NCBI RefSeq assembly: GCF_024707105.1
Contig: NZ_JANQAJ010000005.1
Coordinates: 62,001 to 126,000 of the forward strand
Source: Devosia ginsengisoli
GTDB lineage: Bacteria > Pseudomonadota > Alphaproteobacteria > Rhizobiales > Devosiaceae
Direction of reading: 5' to 3'
Length of the DNA stretch: 64,000 nucleotides
Under the pieces are notes generated by a model that saw only the letters and a program-made list of their open reading frames with translations, did not search any database and was not told the origin of the DNA. Below, piece by piece: positions 10,496-19,478 of this stretch; positions within the stretch are counted from its first letter, which is position 1; every line of letters starts with the position of its first letter. Made by a program: the position numbers and the translations under genes.

Positions 10496-11363
10496 CGCCG
10501 CTTCCATCGTCCTGCCGAACATGGCGGCCCGCCGCGTTGCCGGCACTGTGCGAGCCATTGTGCGTACGCTCCTGTTCGTGCTCATCATCGTATGGTCGGC
10601 TTTCCCGATCCTCTATGTCGTGCTCTCCTCCTTCAAGCAGCAGAAGGAGATCTTCAAATACCCGCCCGACATCATCTTCACGCCGACTTTCGAGCACTAC
10701 ATGGCGCTGGCCACCAAGTGGACGGGCTTCTTCCCCACCATGGCCAACAGCCTGATCGTTGCCGTCGGCGCCACGTTGCTGGCCTGCGCGGCCAGCATCC
10801 TGTCCGGCTTCGTCTATTCGCGTTATGCCAACAGATTCCTGGCTGGCTCGGTGCTCTACCTCATCGCCATCCGCCTGCTGCCGCCCATCGTCGTGACGCT
10901 GCCGCTGTTCCCGGTGGTCGATGCCCTCAAGCTCAGCGACACCCATATCGTGCTCATCGTACTCTACGCGACCTTCTGGGTTTCGCTCTGCACCATGATC
11001 ATGAAGACCTTCATCGACAAGATTCCCCGCACCCTTGATGAGGCAGCGGTGGTCGATGGCGCCACCACGATGCAGACGCTCTTTCGGGTCATCATGCCCC
11101 TGGCCCTGCAGGGCGTGGCCGCCTGCGCCATCTTCGTCTTCGTCTTCTCGTGGAACGAATACCTGTTCGCGCTGATCTTCACGACCCAGCACGCCAAGAC
11201 CGCCCCGCTCATCATTTCCGAAGTGATGGACGCGGTGAGCGGCACCAATTGGGGCGTGCTCTTCGCTGGCGTCACGGTGCAACTGCTGCCGGTGACGCTG
11301 CTCGTTATGCTTGCCCAGAGATTCCTCATCGCCGGCCTCACCGCCGGTTCGGTGAAGGGCTGA
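10488..11363 (+). CDS. Carbohydrate ABC transporter permease (MalG-like)
   Basis: 291 residues. A short cytoplasmic N terminus precedes the first helix (VRTLLFVLIIVWSAFPILYV). The EAA loop is LDEAAVVDGATTMQTLFRVIMPL near residue 185. The C terminus TAGSVKG is typical of MalG-type subunits. The overlap of 8 bp with the MalF-like gene indicates coupled translation. Very similar in organisation to the permease at 60542, in line with related substrates for the two systems. Confidence 0.94.
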   Translation: MTDAASIVLPNMAARRVAGTVRAIVRTLLFVLIIVWSAFPILYVVLSSFKQQKEIFKYPPDIIFTPTFEHYMALATKWTGFFPTMANSLIVAVGATLLACAASILSGFVYSRYANRFLAGSVLYLIAIRLLPPIVVTLPLFPVVDALKLSDTHIVLIVLYATFWVSLCTMIMKTFIDKIPRTLDEAAVVDGATTMQTLFRVIMPLALQGVAACAIFVFVFSWNEYLFALIFTTQHAKTAPLIISEVMDAVSGTNWGVLFAGVTVQLLPVTLLVMLAQRFLIAGLTAGSVKG

Positions 11364-11383
11364 TTTGAAAGGATGCCCTGCTG

Positions 11384-12471
<1,088 letters not shown>

Positions 12472-12475
<4 letters not shown>

Positions 12476-12804
12476 GCGATCTGGCATATCTGCTGGCATG
12501 CCTCGATACCGCGGTCTGCAAAGCCGTGCGGGCGGGCGAAATCGGCACCGCCCGATCCCTTCGTCTTCATGTCGGCGGCGGCCCCGGCGACGACCTGCCG
12601 GAGCAGGGCCAACTGCTGCGCCTGGGCGATGCCATCTTCGCTTGCCCGCGCGTCCGCGAGGCACAATCTGGCCGCGCGACCCTCTGCCTGTGGCAGGGCG
12701 GCCAGGTGGCCACGGTCAGTTCGGCGCCGGCGCCGCGCGCCACCATTGTGCTGACCCTGCTCGGCTCCGAAGGCGCGCTGCATCTCTGCGAGCAGTCGCC
12801 ATGA
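12472..12804 (+). CDS. Small uncharacterised protein, about 110 aa
   Basis: A GTG at 12472 overlaps the ATPase stop (GTGA), and the TGA at the end overlaps the ATG of the oxidoreductase, so the gene is locked between two translationally coupled genes. This and the normal coding look support it as real. The product starts VSDLAYLLACLDTAVCKAV and contains LRLHVGGGPGDDLPEQGQLL, with no signal peptide or membrane helix. I recognise no family. It is not clearly similar to the module small proteins. A role in handling the imported sugar with the Gfo/Idh/MocA enzyme is inferred only from position. Confidence 0.7.
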
Positions 12805-13925
12805 GCCCGGATCGCCCCGGAGTCATCCTGGCCGGCGGCATCCGCTCGCATCAGGAGAATTATGCCAGCGCCTTTGCGTCGGCCGGCTGCCGCCTGCTGG
12901 CCGTCGGCGCCGCGCCCGGCCTGGGCGAGAGCGAGACGGGGCGCCACGCCGAACTGGCCGCCAGCCTCGGCCTGCCCCTGTTGCCGCTCGACCAGGCGGT
13001 TGCGCTGCCCGAGGCGACGATTGCCAGCATCAGCGTGGACATGATGCACCGCGCCCGTGTCGCCACGCTCTGCGCCCAGGCCGGCCTCCACCTCTATCTC
13101 GACAAGCCGCTGGCCGGCAGTCCGGCCGATGCGACAGCCATCGCCGCCGCCGTCCGCGCGGTCGGGGTCGGCGCGCAGGTCTTCAGCCATGCCACCACCC
13201 CCTGGGCCCAAGCGGCGCAGGCGGCCATCCGGGAAGGGCGGCTCGGCCGGATTCTCGCGATCCATGCCGATATGCTCATGGCCAAGGGCATGCCCTCCGC
13301 GCTGCCATCGAAGCCGCGCAAGGAGCGGTCCATTGCCGATTTCCGGCAGGATGTCGCCAAGCGCGAGCTCACCGATATGGGTATCTATCCTGTCTCGCTG
13401 GTGGCCTGGCTGCTCGACCAGCGGGCCGTCTCGGTGACGGCCGTCACCGCCAACCACTTCTTCGCCGAGCATCTGAGCCACGATGTCGAGGATTACGGTG
13501 CCATGCTTGTCGATTTCGAAGACGGCGCAACGGCCAGCATCACCTGCGGGCGCGTCGGCTGGCAAAGCTGGCGCCGGCCTTTCCTGTCGCGCGTCATCAT
13601 CGTGGGCGAACGGGACACGCTGGTCTTCGACAGTGAACCTGCCGAACTCATCGCCACCTCCGGCCGCGGCGTTCCGGCCCCAGCGCGCAATGCGCTCGAT
13701 CCCATGGAAATGTGGCTGTCCACCCGTTCTGGCCCCCGCCCGCAGCCCGCCATATCAGGCATTGCCCTCGCCGATGAAGGCTCGCGCGATGTCGCCGCCT
13801 TCATTGCGGCACTGGCCAGTGGGGTGTCCTCGGGTATCGGGATCGACGCGGCCGCCCATCATTGCGCAATCATCGCTGCTGCCTATCGCTCTGCGGCGGA
13901 AGAGCGTGCAGTCGCCGTGGCCTAG
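12801..13925 (+). CDS. Gfo/Idh/MocA-family oxidoreductase
   Basis: 374 residues. The N-terminal half is a Rossmann domain. The hallmark DKPLAG stretch (from YLDKPLAGSP, about residue 97) contains the catalytic Lys of the family. The C-terminal half is the alpha/beta substrate domain. These enzymes oxidise sugars, inositols or amino sugars with NAD(P). The ATG at 12801 gives the ATGA overlap with the preceding gene; an upstream frame extension to 12498 is out of family and rejected. The stop overlaps the convergent IclR gene by 4 bp. Confidence 0.88.
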   Translation: MSPDRPGVILAGGIRSHQENYASAFASAGCRLLAVGAAPGLGESETGRHAELAASLGLPLLPLDQAVALPEATIASISVDMMHRARVATLCAQAGLHLYLDKPLAGSPADATAIAAAVRAVGVGAQVFSHATTPWAQAAQAAIREGRLGRILAIHADMLMAKGMPSALPSKPRKERSIADFRQDVAKRELTDMGIYPVSLVAWLLDQRAVSVTAVTANHFFAEHLSHDVEDYGAMLVDFEDGATASITCGRVGWQSWRRPFLSRVIIVGERDTLVFDSEPAELIATSGRGVPAPARNALDPMEMWLSTRSGPRPQPAISGIALADEGSRDVAAFIAALASGVSSGIGIDAAAHHCAIIAAAYRSAAEERAVAVA

Positions 13926-14739
13926 TCGGCGCCGGGGTCGCGATAACCCAGTTCGCGCGACAGTTTCCGCGCCGCCAGATCCAGCCGCTCGCTGGCTTCG
14001 GCCGGCGTCACCACCACGCGCTTGTGATAGAGGAACGGCACGGTGAGAGCTGCCACGGTCGTGCTGAAATGGTTGTAGATCGGCCGGCTGATCGTCAGCA
14101 GTCCGCTGACAAAGTAGCTTTCCCGCTGTTCCTGGCCGGTATTGCCGACCTCGGCAACGCGCTCGCGGAACTGCTGCAGTATTTCCGGCGCCACGATACG
14201 CGTCATCGACCGGAACAGCGCCTCGCGCTTGGCCTCGGGCAATTGGGCCAGCAGCAGATTGCCCGAACTAGCCTCCCATACCGGCAGGCGAGCGCCGAGC
14301 GTCACCGAATATTGGCGGGGCAGGGGGAATCCACCTGCGCGATGATCAGAATGTCGAGCCCATCCAGCACCGCGAGATGGCAGGATTGCTCGATCTCGAT
14401 CGCCAGCTCTTCCATGATGGGCAGCGCCAGCGCCGACAGCGAGTGGACGCGCGGCATGGCATGGGCCAAGCGGAACAGCTTCATGGTAACGGCATAGCGG
14501 TCGCCATCCGCATTGCGCTCCAGGTAGCCCCGCGCTTCGAGCAGTTGCACCGTGCGGTAGATTTCGCTGATGGTGCGGCCCAGCCGTTCGGCCAGCGTGG
14601 CCATGGGCAGTCCGTTTGCTTCGGTCGACAGCAATTCGAGGATGTCCAGTGCCTTGTCGACGGCAGGAACGCGGTAACGTGTCTGCCGCCCTGCGGATTC
14701 GTCGATGTCCAGCGCTTCCGCTTCGGGCGCACGCGCCAT
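13922..14739 (-). pseudogene. IclR-family transcriptional regulator, frameshifted
   Basis: The N-terminal part has the winged helix-turn-helix (VPAVDKALDILELLSTE, then LAERLGRTISEIYRTVQLLEARGYL). The effector domain starts normally but the frame breaks after AQVDSP. A C5 run of the coding strand (about 14323-14327 on +) needs a sixth C to read on into PRQYSVTLGARLPVWEASSG and through to the end. Repaired, the protein is about 272 residues, normal for IclR. The ATG at 14739 follows GGGAG. It is divergent from the Ldh-family gene and between the two SBP genes, so it probably governs this catabolic region. Confidence 0.85.
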
Positions 14740-14842
14740 TTGGAATCTCCCTCTGTTTCGCTTGCTTACCAGCTTCCCCGCTCCCCTTCCAGAGACCCGG
14801 GTTGCGATCACCATCAAGGTCATATCGAAAACGCGTTGAGTT

Positions 14843-14862
14843 TCGTATAGAAAAGTAAATTG
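14843..14862. promoter_or_regulatory. Candidate IclR operator, site 1
   Basis: TCGTATAGAAAAGTAAATTG in the divergent IclR/Ldh promoter matches 17 of 20 positions of a second site at 15952-15971, just before SBP2. The pairing next to an IclR gene suggests it is the regulator's binding site. Confidence 0.5.
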
Positions 14863-14892
14863 TACCAGTGGATAAATTAGTGAAGGACCATC

Positions 14893-15959
14893 ATGTCGAG
14901 ATTTAGCTCTGCGGCGCTCGTGGAATCGCTCGCGCGCCTCTTTGAATCCGTCGGCCTGCCGCCTGCCGATGCCCGCCTTTGCGGAGACTGGCTGACCGAT
15001 GCGGAAGCCTCGGGTGTGACCTCACACGGCATTGCCCGCGCTTCGATGTATCTCGATGCTTTGCGGCGGGGAAAAATCGCCGCGCAACCCGTCATTGCCG
15101 TCGAGCAATCGCGGCCGGGCGTGCTGCTGGTCGATGGGGATAATGGCATGGGGCCGGTCGTTGGCGCCGTGGCTATCGATCGGGCCATGGCGTCGGCATC
15201 GGCAACCGGCATCGCCATGGCCGCCGTGCGGCACAGCAATCATTATGGCGCTGCGGGCTATCTGCTGCAGCGGGCCGCAAGGGCCGGTTATGCCGCGCTC
15301 ACCTGCTCCAATGGGTCGCCGATAATGGCGGTATGGGGAGGGGCTGATCCGCTGCTGAGCACCAATCCCCTGGCGGCCGCTTTCCCGGCGGCAGAGGCCC
15401 AAAATGCCTTGAGTTTCGACATGGCGACCAGCGTCGCGGCCTTCGGGCGCATTCGCCAGGCGCATCGCGCCGGCGAGTCCATTCCGGCGGGTTGGGCGGT
15501 CGCTCCGGATGGTTCGGCTACCGCCGATCCGGCCGAGGCGATGCGCGGTGCTCTTCTGCCCGTTGGTGGCGCCAAAGGGTCTGCCCTGGCGCTGATGGTC
15601 GAGATGCTGGCTGGCGTGCTTACCGGTGCCGGGATCGGACCCGCGGTCGGCAATCCCAATGACGCATCTGCCGAACCCGCCAATGTCGGTCACGCTTTCA
15701 TCGTTCTGGATCCGAGGCTTTCATGTCGCGCGACAGGTTCGAGGCTCGCGCGGCACAACTCGGCGACCTCGTTCGCGGCTCCCGTCCGGCTGCTGGTGTG
15801 AGCTCGGTTCGGCTGCCGGGCGGCGGTGCTTCCGCTCGCCGGCAGGAGGCTGATCGGCACGGAATTCTGCTCCCCGAGCAGACCGTCGAATTGCTCGCAA
15901 AAGAGCTCGCCGCCATCGGTTTGGACTTGCCCCCTCCAATCGCATCTGCAATCATATAG
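14893..15959 (+). pseudogene. Ldh-family (malate/L-lactate-type) oxidoreductase, frameshifted
   Basis: The first 275 codons match the Ldh2/YlbC family of NAD(P)-dependent 2-keto-acid/2-hydroxy-acid reductases: SHGIARASMYLDALRRG, VDGDNGMGPVVG, VRHSNHYGAAGYLLQRAA and GGAKGSALALMVEMLAG. At about 15712 (GATCCGAGG) one base is missing. In the other frame the protein continues as EAFMSRDRFEARAAQLGDLV to HGILLPEQTVELLAKEL, the normal family C terminus. Repaired length is about 355 residues. The unusual fold family lacks a classical Rossmann motif, and none is seen. First gene of the rightward catabolic operon. Confidence 0.83.
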
Positions 15960-15971
15960 GAAAGTAATTTG
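15952..15971. promoter_or_regulatory. Candidate IclR operator, site 2
   Basis: TCATATAGGAAAGTAATTTG overlaps the end of the Ldh-family gene and lies 18 bp before the SBP2 start. It matches site 1 at 17 of 20 positions. Confidence 0.5.
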
Positions 15972-15989
15972 CTTATAGGATAAGAATCC

Positions 15990-17252
15990 ATGATCAGACG
16001 CGTTGTCATAGCCGCCGCTCTGTCGGTGCTTGCTCTGACCGGCAGCATCGCGCAGGAGCGCACGCTCAATATCCTGTCGCACGCCGTGCATAAGCGGGTG
16101 GCGCATGGCGAAGGCGATGCGTCGCAAGGTGGAGACATCGCCGGAGAATGGGCGGCCAGGAACAATGTCACGCTCAACTGGATCACACTGAATGTCGATC
16201 CGATCCATGAGCGCCTGATGCGCGAACTGGCCCTGAACGAAACCTCGATCGATCTCGCTTTCGTCGTCAATTCGCGGTTCACGCCCCTGCTGCTCGAAGG
16301 GCTCGAGCCGCTTGGCGCGCTGGCCGGTGGCGCGGCGGTGGAGGATATCGAGGGCATTGCCGAGGGTCTGAGGCGGCCGGTGACGATCAATGACGACATT
16401 GTCGGCATTCCCTATCGCCACACCACCAATGCCCTCATCTATAATGAGGCCATCCTGGCCGAGCGCGGCTATACCAGCCCGCCGCAATCGATCGATGAAC
16501 TCATCGAAATGGTCAAGGGGCTCACCTTCACCCGCGACGATGGCACGCGGGTTTATGGCCTGACCTTCCTCGGCACCGCGTCGGCCACGCCGCTCAACTT
16601 CGTGGGTGGGTTCGGTGCGACCTATATCGCCGACGATCTCAGCGTGAAGGCGAATTCGCCCGAAATGGTTGCGGCCCTGAGCGCGCTGGCCGATCTGTTC
16701 CAGAGCGGCGCGCTGCCGCCCAATATCACGTCGAGCAACCTCGATGACCTCATCGCCATGATGTCCAGCGGCCAAGCCGCGATGGCGATCAATCCCTTCG
16801 CGCGCTACGAAACGCTCAACGATCCTGCCGCCTCGGCGGAGGCGGGCAATATCAAGGTCGCGCCATTCCCGGCGGTGGCCGAGGGCGGCACTTTCGCCAA
16901 TACCGAATTCTGGTCGATGGCCATCCCGCGCAATTCGACCAACAAGGACCTAGCCCTGAGCCTCATCCAGGAACTGGCCAAGCCGGAAAATACCATTCGC
17001 GCCGCGCTGAACGGCAACGGCTCGGTGCGCCCCGCCGATTATGCCGATCCGCGCGTCGTCGACTACGTGCCCTATGCCGCGGCCGAGGGCGCGGCGCTCG
17101 GCAATCTCGAAGTGACGATCCCGGCTTTCGACAAGACGGCGCAGGCCGCGACCCTGTTCATCGAGGAGTTCCAGGCGGCGATGCTTGGCTTCAAGTCGTC
17201 CGAACAGGCGGCCGCCGATCTGCAGTCTCGCGCCGAAGACCTGGTGAAGTGA
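15990..17252 (+). CDS. ABC transporter extracellular solute-binding protein, family 1 (SBP2)
   Basis: 420 residues with a signal peptide (MIRRVVIAAALSVLALTGSI then AQE). A close paralogue of SBP1 at 8281: shared stretches include GEWAARNNVTLNWITLN, PYRHTTNALIYNEAIL, FTRDDGTRVYGLT and AALNGNGSVRPADYADPR. There are no permease or ATPase genes in its own operon, so it presumably docks on the transporter encoded at 9623-12475, widening substrate range. It is followed by a hairpin and module copy 2. No frame problems. Confidence 0.92.
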   Translation: MIRRVVIAAALSVLALTGSIAQERTLNILSHAVHKRVAHGEGDASQGGDIAGEWAARNNVTLNWITLNVDPIHERLMRELALNETSIDLAFVVNSRFTPLLLEGLEPLGALAGGAAVEDIEGIAEGLRRPVTINDDIVGIPYRHTTNALIYNEAILAERGYTSPPQSIDELIEMVKGLTFTRDDGTRVYGLTFLGTASATPLNFVGGFGATYIADDLSVKANSPEMVAALSALADLFQSGALPPNITSSNLDDLIAMMSSGQAAMAINPFARYETLNDPAASAEAGNIKVAPFPAVAEGGTFANTEFWSMAIPRNSTNKDLALSLIQELAKPENTIRAALNGNGSVRPADYADPRVVDYVPYAAAEGAALGNLEVTIPAFDKTAQAATLFIEEFQAAMLGFKSSEQAAADLQSRAEDLVK

Positions 17253-17283
17253 CGCGGGCTTCGGCCCTGCCCAACGCTCAATG

Positions 17284-17307
17284 GGGTTGCCGCTCGACCG
17301 GCAGCCC
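17284..17307 (+). terminator. Intercistronic hairpin after SBP2
   Basis: GGGTTGCCG and CGGCAGCCC pair over 9 bp with one G-T wobble and a 6-nt loop. The position between a binding-protein gene and the following catabolic genes parallels the hairpin after SBP1. Confidence 0.5.
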
Positions 17308-17346
17308 TGCCGAAAAAGACCAACTGAACCATTTGGGAGGATTTTG

Positions 17347-18225
17347 ATGGCGACCGCCGTCAACCGGGCATTCTGGAGCGATCCGGACCTGTCCAAGTTC
17401 AATCCGCTGTCGCGGATCATCGCTTTCGACCAGTTCTCGAAAGGCTTTCGCGGCTATACCGCGCTGGTGGGCAATTACGAGCATACGCTCGACAATGTCC
17501 TGCCCGGCTTCCGCGACATGAGCCAGCCAATGCTGAGCAATGGCACCCACTGGGACACCGGCTCCCATGGCGGTCATGATGGCACCTATTCGCTCAAGAT
17601 CGCGTCGCGCCCGCGCCCGCGTTCGGTCAATATGGCGCTGAAGCGCTTCACCTTCCGCAAGGCCTGCCCGATCCAGATCGAGACCTATTTCGCGCTCAAG
17701 CCCGAAGCGACCGATCTCACACTTTCGGCCAGCGATGCCGGCGCCTTCGGCCTGGTGCTCGACCTGCAGGATAATGAGCGGCGCATCATGCCCCACATCC
17801 GTTATCTCAACGCCCTCAATGGCGAGCGCATCGAGAAGTGGCAGTTCAAGCGCACGCTGGAGCCCGCCAAGGATGTGGGCGGCGACCAGTCGCTGGGCGA
17901 GACGCGCTCGCACCATCATTTTGGCGCCGATGGCTGGGAGGACATTCCCGGCGGCAGCCAGCAGCTCTGCTACAACGAGGTGCCGACCAAGTACAACTGG
18001 CACTATTTCAAGATGGGTTTCGACTTGCGGACGATGAGCTTCACGTCCCTGCAATGCAATGATCGCATCTTCGACGTGTCCTCGCTCGAGCCGATGCGCA
18101 TGCCGGCCTGGCCCAATCTCAATTGCCTGTTCAATGTCTGCTGGACGGTTGAGGCAGACAGCCACAAGCGCTCCTTCCTCTATCTCGACTCGGTTTTGGT
18201 TTCCGGAGACTGGGAAGATGCGTGA
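17347..18225 (+). CDS. Module large protein, copy 2 (uncharacterised, 292 aa)
   Basis: Intact reference copy. No signal peptide or membrane helix, so it should act in the cytoplasm. Blocks conserved in all three copies, by residue: FNPLSRI (18-24), WDTGSHG (69-75), DGTYSLKIASRP (78-89), KRFTF (99-103), WEDIPGG (197-203), LCYNEVPTK and NWHY (207-220), FDLRT (225-229), LQCNDRIFDV (235-244), FLYLDSVLVSGDW (277-289). One Cys, one Glu and one His in the central block are invariant. The alternating beta pattern suggests a jelly-roll or lectin-like fold. The ATG at 17347 follows GGGAGGA. It sits between SBP2 and sugar-acid dehydrogenases. Function unknown. Confidence 0.85.
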   Translation: MATAVNRAFWSDPDLSKFNPLSRIIAFDQFSKGFRGYTALVGNYEHTLDNVLPGFRDMSQPMLSNGTHWDTGSHGGHDGTYSLKIASRPRPRSVNMALKRFTFRKACPIQIETYFALKPEATDLTLSASDAGAFGLVLDLQDNERRIMPHIRYLNALNGERIEKWQFKRTLEPAKDVGGDQSLGETRSHHHFGADGWEDIPGGSQQLCYNEVPTKYNWHYFKMGFDLRTMSFTSLQCNDRIFDVSSLEPMRMPAWPNLNCLFNVCWTVEADSHKRSFLYLDSVLVSGDWEDA

Positions 18226-18550
18226 ATCCATCACCGCCGTCGTCGCCCGCGGCGATACCTGGAGTGGCGTCGTCGCCAGCGAACCCTACGACGTCGCCTG
18301 GGCGTCAGAAGCCGTGGTCTTCCTCCGCTCGCTCGGCGCCGAAGGCCATCCCGAGCAGGCCCGCGCCTGGATACAGATTTCGCCCGATGGCATGCGCTGG
18401 ATCGATGAGGGCAGTATGCTCCCCATTCCGCGTGTCGACGAAATCGCGTCGGTGCGGCTCTCGAATTTCGGTACCTATTTGCGCGTCATGACCGTGCTGC
18501 CCGAGGGCAGCAGTTTCAAGGCGCTCCTCACGCTCTCGCTCAAGGAGTAG
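18218..18550 (+). CDS. Module small protein, copy 2 (uncharacterised, 110 aa)
   Basis: The ATG at 18218 overlaps the end of the large module gene by 8 bp. The product aligns with copies 1 and 3: ITAVVARGDTW, SEPYDVAWASEAVVFLRSL, ISPDGMRWIDEG and LSNFGTYLRV. No signal peptide. Invariant coupling to the large gene at all three loci argues for a heteromeric complex or sequential activity. It ends 5 bp before the next dehydrogenase start, so the module is inside the catabolic operon. Confidence 0.85.
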   Translation: MRESITAVVARGDTWSGVVASEPYDVAWASEAVVFLRSLGAEGHPEQARAWIQISPDGMRWIDEGSMLPIPRVDEIASVRLSNFGTYLRVMTVLPEGSSFKALLTLSLKE

Positions 18551-18555
18551 GCCAG

Positions 18556-19461
18556 ATGGCTGGCAAGAAGATCGGTTTTGTCGGATTGGGCGCCATGGGG
18601 CGCGGCCTGGCGGGCAATCTGCTGCGCAAGGGTTACGATGTCGCCGTATGGGACCTGTCTCCCGCGGCCGTCGATGCCCTGGTGGCAAAGGGCGCCAGCC
18701 GCGCCGGCAGCGTCGCCGAACTCGCCCGGGATGTCGACGTGGTCTGCTCGATGGTGCCCGATGCCCCCGATGTCCGGCGCGTCGCGCTGGGCGAAGACGG
18801 CATCATTGCCGGCGCCCATCCCGGCCTCATCTATGTCGATTTCAGCACGGTCGATCCCACCACCAGCCGCACCGTCGGCGCCGCATTGGCGGAGAAGGGT
18901 ATCCGCATGCTCGACAGTCCCGTCGGCCGCGGCGTGCCCGAAGCCGAGGCCGGCACCGTGACCTTCATGGTCGGCGGCGATGCCGCGACTCTCGAAGAGG
19001 TTCGCCCCATCCTCGAGGCCATGTCGTCGGAAATCATGCATATCGGCGACCTAGGCGCCGGCACCACCATCAAGCTGGTCAATAACTATCTGGCAGCCGG
19101 CATGGTGGCGGTCATTGCCGAGGCGATTTCCTTCGGCATCAAGTCGGGCGTGACGCTGGAGCAGATCATCGCGCTTTCCGATCAGACCGGCACATCCAAC
19201 AAGGTGCTCAACACCGTCCTGCCCAGGAAAGTGTTCAAGGCCGACTACACGCCCGGCTTCGCCTCGCGCCTCGCGGCCAAGGACCATCGCCTCGCCATGA
19301 CGCTGGCACGCGACCTCGATATCGAACTGCCGGTCGGCAAGGTCATTCTCGATATCCTGCAGAACTGCGAGACGGAGTTCCGCGATGAAGATTTCATGGG
19401 ATCGATCATGAGGCTGGCCGAGCGTGGCTCGGGCCAGCAGATCAGGCTGCAGGACAACTGA
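18556..19461 (+). CDS. 3-hydroxyisobutyrate-dehydrogenase-family NAD(P) oxidoreductase
   Basis: 301 residues. N-terminal Rossmann motif GFVGLGAMGRGLAGNLL, then the substrate segment DSPVGRGVPEAEAGTVTFMV (about 118-137) and the catalytic Lys in TIKLVNNYLAAG (about 173). In GarR-type tartronate semialdehyde reductases the segment is SGG; here it is GRG with an Arg, and NNY follows the Lys, both seen in the sulfolactaldehyde reductase YihU. Substrate is therefore not a simple hydroxyisobutyrate, but cannot be fixed. It follows the module copy 2 by 5 bp and precedes an aldehyde dehydrogenase. Confidence 0.88.
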   Translation: MAGKKIGFVGLGAMGRGLAGNLLRKGYDVAVWDLSPAAVDALVAKGASRAGSVAELARDVDVVCSMVPDAPDVRRVALGEDGIIAGAHPGLIYVDFSTVDPTTSRTVGAALAEKGIRMLDSPVGRGVPEAEAGTVTFMVGGDAATLEEVRPILEAMSSEIMHIGDLGAGTTIKLVNNYLAAGMVAVIAEAISFGIKSGVTLEQIIALSDQTGTSNKVLNTVLPRKVFKADYTPGFASRLAAKDHRLAMTLARDLDIELPVGKVILDILQNCETEFRDEDFMGSIMRLAERGSGQQIRLQDN

Positions 19462-19478
19462 CGGCTATGGAGGGGAGC

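Noticed and set aside
12498..12800. N-terminal extension of the Gfo/Idh/MocA protein from 12498
   Set aside because: The extension is Arg/Pro-rich, overlaps the small gene in another frame and is not part of the family; the ATGA overlap at 12801 fits the operon.
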